This document shows, in pieces, positions 1-5,151 of a stretch of 8,318 nucleotides of DNA. Made by a program: the position numbers and the translations under genes. The stretch is taken from assembly GCA_025960445.1 (NCBI GenBank), contig JAICIT010000079.1:1-8318 (forward strand). The letters are read 5' to 3'. The DNA is from Bradyrhizobium sp. Lineage in GTDB: Bacteria; Pseudomonadota; Alphaproteobacteria; Rhizobiales; Xanthobacteraceae. The notes under the pieces are model-generated. The model did no database searches. It was not told the origin of the DNA and saw only the letters and a list, made by a program, of their open reading frames with translations. How positions within the stretch are numbered: the first letter of the stretch is position 1; every line of letters begins with the position of its first letter.

Positions 1-70
1 CGCAGAGACGGGAGCGCAAAATCCGCCATTCACCCTATGAGAGACTGGTACAGAGACTCGCAGAGATTCG

Positions 71-98
71 AAAAGCGCCCGTTCTGGCGGGATTAGCG
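71..98 (-). terminator. possible weak terminator after tRNA-Val
   Basis: On the minus strand, 38 bases beyond the tRNA 3' end, AGCG and CCCG (5' arm, separated by five bulged bases) can pair with CGGG and CGCT (3' arm). The stem is followed by a short run of T (positions 74-71). The U tract is only four long and the stem is interrupted, so this is a plausible but unproven end for the tRNA transcript. Confidence 0.3.
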
Positions 99-135
99 CG
101 ATGAATCTAGACGGAGTTCGATCGATACGACTAGA

Positions 136-210
136 TGGTGGGCGCGACAGGGATCGAACCTGTGACCCCCTCGATGTCAACGAGGTGCTCTCCCGCTGAG
201 CTACGCGCCC
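136..210 (-). tRNA. tRNA-Val (anticodon GAC)
   Basis: Read on the minus strand, this 75-nt segment folds as a full cloverleaf. The acceptor stem GGGCGCG pairs with CGCGCCC, the D arm is GCUC/GAGC, and the anticodon stem CCUCG/CGAGG holds the loop UUGACAU, giving anticodon GAC. The T arm ACAGG/CCUGU carries the loop UUCGAUC. The 3' CCA is encoded (136-138). Anticodon GAC decodes GUC and GUU as valine. No mismatch is visible in any stem, so the gene looks functional. It lies 92 bases beyond the stop codon of cpdR on the same strand and appears to have its own promoter. Confidence 0.98.
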
Positions 211-235
211 TAAGCCTTATCTGACGGGTGGCGTC

Positions 236-264
236 CGTATATCGGCTCCGCAGCGAGCAGGCAA
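236..264 (-). promoter_or_regulatory. candidate sigma-70 promoter of tRNA-Val
   Basis: On the minus strand TTGCCT (264-259) lies 17 bases ahead of TATACG (241-236). Each box matches four of six consensus positions. Transcription would start near 229, giving a leader of about 19 bases before the tRNA, a normal arrangement. It sits in the gap after the cpdR stop, so the tRNA need not depend on read-through from cpdR. The assignment rests on consensus match and position only. Confidence 0.42.
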
Positions 265-302
265 GGACGGTTGGGCAGCAGCCCGGCCGGCGAGGCGCTG
301 AA

Positions 303-662
303 TCAGGCCGCAAGCATCTTGTTCACTTCGCTGACCAATTCGCGAAGGTGGACCGGCTTCGACAGCACCTTTGCGTTCTTGGGAGCTTCGGAATCGGAGT
401 TCAGCGCCACGGCCGCAAAGCCGGTGATAAACATGATCTTGATGTCGGGATCGAGTTCCGAAGCGCGGCGCGCCAGTTCGATACCGTCCATCTCGGGCAT
501 GACGATGTCCGTGAGCAGCATCTCGAACGGCTCCTCGCGCAGCCGTTGGTAGGCCGATAAGCCGTTGTCATGGGGCGAGACCTGAAAACCGGCATTTTCC
601 AGCGCCTTCACCAGGAACCGGCGCATGTCGTTGTCGTCTTCGGCGAGGAGGATCTTGTGCAT
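303..662 (-). CDS. cpdR: CpdR-type single-domain response regulator
   Basis: A 119-residue protein made only of a receiver domain, with no output domain. The acidic pocket is D9/D10, the phosphoacceptor is D52 in LLTDIVMPEMDG, and the conserved switch residues are T80 (MFITG) and K102 (LSKPV). Length and sequence resemble alphaproteobacterial CpdR. In Caulobacter, unphosphorylated CpdR recruits ClpXP to the cell pole and primes it for degrading cell-cycle substrates, and phosphorylation through CckA-ChpT switches it off. The last residues are L-A-A, resembling a ClpXP degron; Caulobacter CpdR is itself a ClpXP substrate through terminal alanines. Translation starts at the ATG whose complement is 660-662; no strong Shine-Dalgarno precedes it. 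The gene is divergent from the amidohydrolase gene. Another stand-alone receiver is the alternative, but the terminus and neighbourhood favour CpdR. Confidence 0.85.
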   Translation of the reverse strand: MHKILLAEDDNDMRRFLVKALENAGFQVSPHDNGLSAYQRLREEPFEMLLTDIVMPEMDGIELARRASELDPDIKIMFITGFAAVALNSDSEAPKNAKVLSKPVHLRELVSEVNKMLAA

Positions 663-957
663 AGCGGTTGGTTATCGAATCCAGTTGTGAGGATTAACGC
701 GCCCACTAAGCGGGATAGAGGGTAAATTTCGGGTGAAGGGTTCCGTTCGCACTGCTCGACTTCCAGCCTTATTTTGATCCGGTTGACACATAAAGCAATC
801 AAGACCGGCGCTTCGGGTTTCGGAGGCGTTTCAACCGGGCGATGGCTTTTTTCGCTTGCAGAACGGGCGTGATCACAGAGAATGCCTGCTCATGAAAGCT
901 CCGGCTTTGTGGCCGAAATGACGGTGCGGAGCAGCAAATCGAGGGACGGCGCCGACA
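663..957. other. divergent intergenic region cpdR / amidohydrolase
   Basis: These 295 bases separate two divergent genes and must hold both promoters, but I find no convincing pair of boxes. A perfect TTGACA at 783-788 on the plus strand has no recognisable -10 at the right distance. On the minus strand TTAG and TTAA (709-706 and 697-694) flank eight bases, close to but not matching the CtrA pattern TTAA-N7-TTAA that would suit a cpdR promoter. No coding region or RNA gene is supported here. Confidence 0.4.
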
Positions 958-1845
958 ATGAAGCAATCTGGTGGCGAGCTGTCGCCTCCCTTCGAGATAG
1001 CGGAGCCGGCCACGTGGCGGGCACCGATCATCTTCAACTCCCCACATTCCGGCTCAGTCTATCCGCACGATTTCCTCAGGGCGTCACGGATCGATATTGC
1101 GGGGCTGCGCCGTTCCGAAGATTCCTTCATGGACGAATTGATCGGCGGGCTCAGTGCACTCGGCTTTCCGACGGTCACCGTTAATTTCCCGCGCTCCTAT
1201 GTCGACGTAAATCGCGAGCCGTATGAGCTCGATCCGCGCATGTTCTCCGGGCGGCTGCCGAGCTTTGCCAACACCAGGTCGATGCGGGTGGCTGGCGGGC
1301 TCGGCACCATCCCACGCGTTGTCGGGGACGGACAGGAGATCTATCGCGAACGCCTCTCGGTCGATGACGCATTGGCACGGATCGAGGCGCTGTATAAACC
1401 CTACCACCGCGCGCTGCGACGGCTGATCAACAAGGCCCACCAGACATTCGGCACCGTCGTGGTGGTCGATTGCCATTCGATGCCATCGATCGGCGTGTCG
1501 CGCGACGAGCCGCGACGGCCGGATGTGGTGATCGGCGATCGCTACGGCACCAGTTGCGCGGCCTTGCTCCCCGACATGGTCGAACAGACGATGCGCGGGC
1601 TGGGATATTCGGTTGGACGCAACAAGCCTTACGCCGGCGGATTCATAACCGAGCACTACGGCAACCCCGCATCCGGGCTGCATACTATTCAGCTCGAAGT
1701 AAACCGGGCAGTCTATATGGACGAACGGCGCCGCGAACGGGGCCAGCGCTTCGCGCAGGTCGCAATCCACTTCGCGGCACTTGCCGAAGCCCTCGCGGCC
1801 GTGCCGCTGGGCGATCTCGGTCCGTTCCAGGCTGCGGCGGAGTAG
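958..1845 (+). CDS. N-formylglutamate amidohydrolase family protein
   Basis: A 295-residue cytoplasmic enzyme of the N-formylglutamate amidohydrolase family. The founding activity hydrolyses N-formyl-L-glutamate to formate and glutamate, the last step of one histidine-degradation route (HutG type). Visible family motifs are NSPHSG (residues 27-32), SED (53-55), the DVNREPYELDPRMF segment (83-96), the VVVVDCHSMPS strand and loop (167-177, with D171 and H173 as likely metal or catalytic residues), and GGFITEHYG nearer the C terminus. Length is normal for the family. The ATG at 958 is preceded by GAGGGA (941-946). No other hut gene is adjacent, so the physiological substrate is uncertain and a role outside histidine catabolism is possible. 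It lies between cpdR and the hisN-like gene, an association I recall from other rhizobia. Confidence 0.85.
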   Translation: MKQSGGELSPPFEIAEPATWRAPIIFNSPHSGSVYPHDFLRASRIDIAGLRRSEDSFMDELIGGLSALGFPTVTVNFPRSYVDVNREPYELDPRMFSGRLPSFANTRSMRVAGGLGTIPRVVGDGQEIYRERLSVDDALARIEALYKPYHRALRRLINKAHQTFGTVVVVDCHSMPSIGVSRDEPRRPDVVIGDRYGTSCAALLPDMVEQTMRGLGYSVGRNKPYAGGFITEHYGNPASGLHTIQLEVNRAVYMDERRRERGQRFAQVAIHFAALAEALAAVPLGDLGPFQAAAE

Positions 1846-1912
1846 CTTTTGGGGTCGAGCTGATTGGGCAAAGAAGCGGCTCGCGCCGATGCCCCTAGAA
1901 AGTGTGCGAGAG

Positions 1913-1944
1913 AAAAAAGGGCCGCTTGAATGAACAAGCGGCCC
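1913..1944 (-). terminator. intrinsic terminator of the mmgR/suhB-type sRNA
   Basis: On the minus strand GGGCCGCTTG (1944-1935) and CAAGCGGCCC (1928-1919) form a perfect 10-bp stem around a six-base loop, followed directly by six T residues (1918-1913). The T run exists only on the minus strand: after the hairpin the plus strand reads AAGTCT. The terminator therefore serves minus-strand transcription and fixes the direction of the sRNA. Confidence 0.93.
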
Positions 1945-2000
1945 AAGTCTAGGGAGGAAACGCCCAAGGAGGGCAGCGATAGCGCGAGGCGCTACCGCAC
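1913..2000 (-). ncRNA. mmgR: suhB/mmgR (alpha-r8) family small RNA
   Basis: A small RNA of about 88 nt on the minus strand. It folds into three stem-loops: a 10-bp 5' hairpin (1998-1976, one G-U pair, loop CUC), a short GCCC/GGGC hairpin whose loop shows UCCUU (1974-1962), and the terminator stem (1944-1919). Between the second and third lies unpaired UUUCCUCCCU (1960-1951), the signature I recall for the alpha-r8 family. Both exposed pyrimidine segments are complementary to Shine-Dalgarno sequences, suggesting a translational regulator. The family was first described as the suhB motif because it lies near inositol-monophosphatase-family genes, and here it is upstream of and divergent from such a gene (hisN). 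In Sinorhizobium meliloti MmgR limits polyhydroxybutyrate storage granules and responds to nitrogen; the same role here is inference. The ends are predicted from the promoter and terminator. Confidence 0.82.
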
Positions 2001-2006
2001 CGCAAC

Positions 2007-2035
2007 AATATGCGGCCGCGCTGCACAAAGTGCAA
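2007..2035 (-). promoter_or_regulatory. sigma-70-type promoter of the sRNA
   Basis: On the minus strand TTGCAC (2035-2030) and CATATT (2012-2007) are separated by exactly 17 bases. The predicted start is a G at about 2000, two bases before the first stem of the sRNA. A perfect inverted repeat, TGCAC-AAA-GTGCA (2022-2034), overlaps the -35 box and could be an operator. The spacing and the fit to the folded RNA make this the best-supported promoter in the window. Confidence 0.65.
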
Positions 2036-2358
2036 GGCCTTTTGAATCATTTTCGGTGCAAAAGGTCAGGAAATTCGGCACCGGCGCAAAAAAGTCACAC
2101 TAGAAATTCGGCGAGTTATACCAATAACTTACGTATATTTTGGGCAGCAGGACACGACTTATTGTGGCCCGGCCTGGTGGGTCTCGCCAATTCGTGATCC
2201 TAAACGTTCATCGCAAATATACGATTGGCAAAATCGAATCTCCCGATTGAAAAATCGACGACGCGGGCGGGAATTGGCCTCCGTTCGCGGTGCGCTCTCA
2301 GCCGGATTGGGCTAGGCAGAACACATATGCTTAGCGCCCCCACCACCCAGGAAACGCC
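2013..2358. other. upstream region shared by the sRNA and hisN
   Basis: About 345 bases without a convincing gene, AT-richer than the flanks. It holds two copies of GAAATTCGGC in direct orientation (2070-2079 and 2103-2112, offset 33 bases) and a perfect inverted repeat AGTTAT-ACCA-ATAACT (2114-2129). On the minus strand TGCACC (2060-2055) resembles an NtrC half-site. A TATATT (2134-2139) has no matching -35. I cannot place the hisN promoter. An 11-codon ORF, ATG 2327 to TGA 2362, runs into the hisN start. Confidence 0.45.
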
Positions 2359-3141
2359 GTGACGGTCATCGATTTTACAGCCTTCATTGGGCGCCTTGCG
2401 ACCTCGTCCGGCGAAACGATTCTGCCATTCTTCAGGACGTCGCTGTCGATCGACAACAAGAGCAACAGCCATGATTTCGATCCGGTGACCGAAGCCGATC
2501 GGGCCGCCGAAGCGGTGATGCGGCGCCTGATCAAGTCCAATTTTCCCCAGCACGGCATCGTCGGCGAAGAATTCGGCAGCGAGCGCGAAGACGCCGAATA
2601 CGTCTGGGTGCTGGATCCGATCGATGGCACCAAATCCTTTATCGCGGGCTTCCCGATATGGGGCACGCTGATCGCGCTGCTGCATAAAGGCACCCCTGTC
2701 TTCGGCATGATGCACCAGCCCTATGTCGGCGAGCGCTTCTACGGTGACAACGGTTCGGCACAATATCGTGGACCATCGGGCGAACGAAAGCTGGCGGTGC
2801 GGCGCTGCGCGTCTCTGAAAGAAGCCACCTCATTCACCACCAGTCCGAAGTTGATGAACGCGGCGGACCGCGCGGCTTTCGGCCGGATCGAGGACTCCGT
2901 GCAATTGTCGCGTTATGGCGGCGACTGCTACTCGTACTGCATGCTCGCGGCCGGGCACCTCGATCTCGTGGTCGAAACTGAACTGAAGTCGTACGATATC
3001 GCCGCCCTGATCCCGATCATTACCGGCGCCGGCGGCATCGTTACCACCTGGGACGGAAAGCCCGCGCAAGGCGGCGGCCGAATTATCGCCGCCGGCGATC
3101 CGCGCGTGCATGAAGCTGCGATCAAGCTGTTGAACGGCTAA
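2359..3141 (+). CDS. hisN: histidinol-phosphatase, inositol monophosphatase family
   Basis: A 260-residue soluble Mg-dependent phosphatase of the inositol monophosphatase fold. Metal-binding motifs are complete: TEAD (D47), GEEFG (E70/E71), DPIDGTKSF (D86, I88, D89, G90, T91) and YDIAAL (D213). The run DPIDGTKSF-IAGFPIWGTLIAL and the YGGDCYSY segment (186-193) match the HisN subgroup, which removes phosphate from L-histidinol phosphate in histidine biosynthesis. A plain inositol-1-phosphatase (SuhB) role is the alternative and cannot be excluded from sequence. The start is GTG, supported by AGGA at 2349-2352 with six bases between, and the family N terminus begins here. The next gene on this strand is the TSUP permease, 79 bases on with no terminator between them, so they are probably cotranscribed. 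The sRNA lies upstream on the other strand. Confidence 0.85.
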   Translation: MTVIDFTAFIGRLATSSGETILPFFRTSLSIDNKSNSHDFDPVTEADRAAEAVMRRLIKSNFPQHGIVGEEFGSEREDAEYVWVLDPIDGTKSFIAGFPIWGTLIALLHKGTPVFGMMHQPYVGERFYGDNGSAQYRGPSGERKLAVRRCASLKEATSFTTSPKLMNAADRAAFGRIEDSVQLSRYGGDCYSYCMLAAGHLDLVVETELKSYDIAALIPIITGAGGIVTTWDGKPAQGGGRIIAAGDPRVHEAAIKLLNG

Positions 3142-3203
3142 CGCTCCGTCATGAACCGAAGGTGTGCTCTGCATCTCCTGCAGATTGTTCGCGTCGCATC
3201 GAT

Positions 3204-3218
3204 CGGGCAATGTGCCCG
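3204..3218 (+). promoter_or_regulatory. hairpin directly before the permease start
   Basis: CGGGCA and TGCCCG form a perfect 6-bp stem with a three-base loop, ending two bases before the ATG at 3221. It occupies the place where a Shine-Dalgarno sequence would be, and none is visible. It may limit direct initiation at this start or simply be a chance GC-rich palindrome. Confidence 0.35.
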
Positions 3219-3220
3219 GC

Positions 3221-3976
3221 ATGTTTGAACCCCTGTTGATTCTGATCGCGGCGGCATTCCTGCTGGCCGGCTTCGTCAAGGGCGTGATCGGGCTTGGGCT
3301 GCCGACTGTATCGATGGGGCTGCTCGCGGTTACGATGCCGCCATCACACGCGCTCGCGATTGTCATCGTTCCCGCGATCATCACCAACATCTGGCAGACG
3401 TTCGTGGGTCCTTATCTGCGCGACATCGTCCGCAGACTGTGGCCGTTGATGGCCGGCACGGTGGTTGGCATCTGGCTGAATGCGGGCATGCTGACCGGTC
3501 CCTACGCACGTTACGGCACCATCGTGCTGGGACTGCTGCTGGTGATCTACGCGATCGTCGGCTTGAGCAAATTGAGCTTCACGGTCGCGCGCCGGGACGA
3601 GAAATGGCTCGGGGTCCTGGTCGGCCTCGTCACAGGCGTGGTTTCCGCAGCGACCGGCGTGCAAGTTCTTCCGTCGATGCCGTTCATGCAGGCCATCGGC
3701 ATGGAAAAGGACGAGCTGGTGCAGGCGCTCGGCGTGTTCTTCACGGTTGCCACGGTGGCGCTCGCATTCAATCTAACCGCGGCGGGCTTACTGAGCGCAT
3801 CTACGGCGCTACCCGGCGCGGTAGCGATGGCGGCTTCGTTCGCGGGCATGTTCATCGGCCAGGCGGTCCGCTCACGCATGCAGCCAGAGGCCTTCCGCCG
3901 CTGGTTTCTGATCGCGATGATTCTTCTCGGGATCTATCTTGCGGCGAGCGCGACCTACGATGTCATGCGACACTGA
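3221..3976 (+). CDS. TSUP (TauE/SafE) family membrane permease
   Basis: A 251-residue, very hydrophobic inner-membrane protein with about eight predicted helices. It shows the two TSUP repeats: GFVKGVIGLGLP (17-28), which opens the first half, and GLVTGVVSAATGV with QVLPSMPFMQ (135-157), which opens the second. The family moves small anions and organosulfur compounds such as sulfite, sulfoacetate or thiosulfate; the substrate here cannot be read from sequence. I chose the ATG at 3221 because the family's first helix begins right after it. The frame stays open back to GTG 3164, and GTG 3212 is another option, but neither has a well-spaced ribosome site. It probably lies in an operon with hisN and ends 9 bases from the convergent hydrolase gene, with no terminator between. 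Confidence 0.83.
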   Translation: MFEPLLILIAAAFLLAGFVKGVIGLGLPTVSMGLLAVTMPPSHALAIVIVPAIITNIWQTFVGPYLRDIVRRLWPLMAGTVVGIWLNAGMLTGPYARYGTIVLGLLLVIYAIVGLSKLSFTVARRDEKWLGVLVGLVTGVVSAATGVQVLPSMPFMQAIGMEKDELVQALGVFFTVATVALAFNLTAAGLLSASTALPGAVAMAASFAGMFIGQAVRSRMQPEAFRRWFLIAMILLGIYLAASATYDVMRH

Positions 3977-3985
3977 TTGTCAGGC

Positions 3986-4933
3986 TCACTTGAACAGCGG
4001 CGTGCCTGGCACGAACGCATCGAAGGCGGCCCAGAACTGGGCGCGGTAACGATCCTGCTCCTGCAAAATTTCGTGCTTCGCGCCGGCGATGACCAGATGC
4101 GATCCGGCACGCAAATGATACGCGAACTCCTCGATGGCCGGTGTGGAGACCACGGTGTCGTTGCTGGCGGCGAGCATCAGGATCGGCTGGCGAATCTGCG
4201 ACGGATAATCCGATGCGCGAAAGCCGTGCATTGCCCTGGTCGCGGTATCGGCCCACGCCACTGTCGGGGAGGCGAGGCCCAAGGTCGGATCTTCCTCGAG
4301 GATGGCGGCGTTACGCGCGTAGCGCACGGGATCGCTGGTCAAGGGGTTGTTGACAAAGGGCTGGGTGCCGGTGAGTGCGTCGGTGCCGCCCGGTATGTAG
4401 CGGCCGCCCTGCCCCGCCAGGCGCAGTACACGCAATAGCGCGCGTGCCGGAAACGAGGTGAGGCGCCCGGGAAGATCGATCATCGGCGCGGACAACACCA
4501 TGCGATCGAACCAGCGTTTTCCCGCATGCGCCACTCGCAACATCACCGCGCCGCCCATCGAATGCGCGAGCGCAAAATGCGGTGGCGGGCAATCTGGCAG
4601 CACCACCTGCTGCACAAACGTTTCGACGTCGACTTCGTAGTCCGAGAATTCGCGGACGTAGCCCTTGCGCGGATCGCGCAGACGGCGTGACGAATGACCC
4701 TGCCCGCGCCAGTCGATCATCGCCACCGCGAAGCCGCGATCGCGCAGGTCGCGGACGGTTTCGAAATATTTTTCGATCTGCTCGGTGCGGCCCGTGAAAA
4801 CGCATACCGTGCCCTTGCGGCCCGACGGCGGAGCCCAGCGCGCGAACCGCAATTCGGCTCCGTCAGGTGTCTTGATGGTGCCACTGACGACGTTCTCGGG
4901 GACCGGATTGGCGGGGATCGAGACGAGCGTCAT
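3986..4933 (-). CDS. alpha/beta hydrolase, lysophospholipase/monoacylglycerol lipase type
   Basis: A 315-residue alpha/beta hydrolase of the PldB/Hydrolase_4 (serine aminopeptidase S33-like) group, whose members cleave monoacylglycerols or lysophospholipids. The oxyanion region FTGRTEQIEKYFE (46-58), the MIDWRGQGHSSR strand and loop (72-83), the nucleophile elbow AHSMGG with S125, the acid D259 in AASNDTVVS, and H287 in GAKHEIL make a complete triad. The elbow has A instead of the first G of GxSxG, as in several relatives. No signal peptide is seen, so it is probably cytoplasmic. The start is the ATG complementary to 4931-4933; a TTG twelve codons upstream is also open, and neither has a clear Shine-Dalgarno. 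The gene stands alone, convergent with the permease and divergent from hsp20. The exact substrate is unknown. Confidence 0.82.
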   Translation of the reverse strand: MTLVSIPANPVPENVVSGTIKTPDGAELRFARWAPPSGRKGTVCVFTGRTEQIEKYFETVRDLRDRGFAVAMIDWRGQGHSSRRLRDPRKGYVREFSDYEVDVETFVQQVVLPDCPPPHFALAHSMGGAVMLRVAHAGKRWFDRMVLSAPMIDLPGRLTSFPARALLRVLRLAGQGGRYIPGGTDALTGTQPFVNNPLTSDPVRYARNAAILEEDPTLGLASPTVAWADTATRAMHGFRASDYPSQIRQPILMLAASNDTVVSTPAIEEFAYHLRAGSHLVIAGAKHEILQEQDRYRAQFWAAFDAFVPGTPLFK

Positions 4934-5005
4934 GAGGAGACCGGTTAGGTGAAAAGTGCCGGAAATCAAGGGCCGAACGGGCCAAAGCGAACCCGCTTCC
5001 GTCCT

Positions 5006-5036
5006 CTTGAACCCTGTCGAGCCCCTCCCATATCAT
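5006..5036 (+). promoter_or_regulatory. promoter of the small heat shock gene
   Basis: Two readings overlap. As sigma-70, TTGAAC (5007-5012) and TATCAT (5031-5036) are separated by 18 bases. As sigma-32 (RpoH), CTTGAA (5006-5011) is followed, 14 bases on, by TCCCATAT (5026-5033), close to the CCCCATNT consensus. Either gives a start near 5043 and a leader of about 109 bases containing the ROSE element. ROSE-controlled genes in Bradyrhizobium are usually reported with sigma-70-type promoters, so the RpoH match may be incidental or may add a second layer. Confidence 0.6.
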
Positions 5037-5042
5037 TTTCGT

Positions 5043-5151
5043 GCAGGCCGCTACCAGCGTTGCGGGAGACCGAAATGCAAGGCTGCACAGAAACGAAAGC
5101 CCGGCCCGATGGCGGGCGGGTTACTCAACAGTCGCTCAATGGAGGACTAAC
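5043..5151 (+). promoter_or_regulatory. ROSE RNA thermometer in the hsp20 leader
   Basis: The leader of the Hsp20 gene carries a ROSE element, an RNA thermometer that blocks translation at growth temperature and melts on heating. In the 3' hairpin, AGUC (5130-5133) pairs with GACU (5145-5148) and CUC (5135-5137) pairs with GAG (5142-5144). G5134 is bulged opposite the Shine-Dalgarno GGAGG (5141-5145), the base known to be critical in ROSE. Upstream is a strong, temperature-stable hairpin of CCCG-CCCG against CGGG-CGGG with one bulged G (5100-5120), and a CCGC/GCGG stem lies nearer the 5' end. The AUG follows at 5152. This organisation is typical of rhizobial small heat shock genes. The 5' end is inferred from the promoter. 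Confidence 0.9.

Noticed and set aside
1..70. Repeated CAGAGAC/CGCAGAGA words at the left edge
   Set aside because: Copies are 7-8 bases, irregularly spaced and not extended; this is not a credible repeat array, and the edge prevents seeing more.
783..811. Perfect TTGACA as a promoter of the amidohydrolase gene
   Set aside because: The -10 position 17 bases on reads CCGGCG-like sequence, and shifting by one or two bases does not help.
1084..2028. 314-residue open frame on the minus strand across the amidohydrolase gene and the sRNA
   Set aside because: It is the shadow of the conserved amidohydrolase on the other strand, starts at TTG within the sRNA promoter, and reads through the sRNA terminator; its translation resembles no family.
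3164..3220. N-terminal extension of the permease from GTG 3164
   Set aside because: GAAGG lies only one base from this GTG, too close to act, and the added residues are polar and Cys-rich, unlike TSUP N termini. Kept only as an alternative.
4001..4013. Palindrome CGTGCC-T-GGCACG near the convergent gene ends as a terminator
   Set aside because: It lies inside the coding end of the hydrolase (codons for P-G-T), and no T run follows on either strand.
5139..5150. Three-codon ORF (ATG GAG GAC TAA) inside the ROSE hairpin
   Set aside because: Its ATG is part of the Shine-Dalgarno region of hsp20 and has no ribosome site of its own; the bases are explained by the thermometer.
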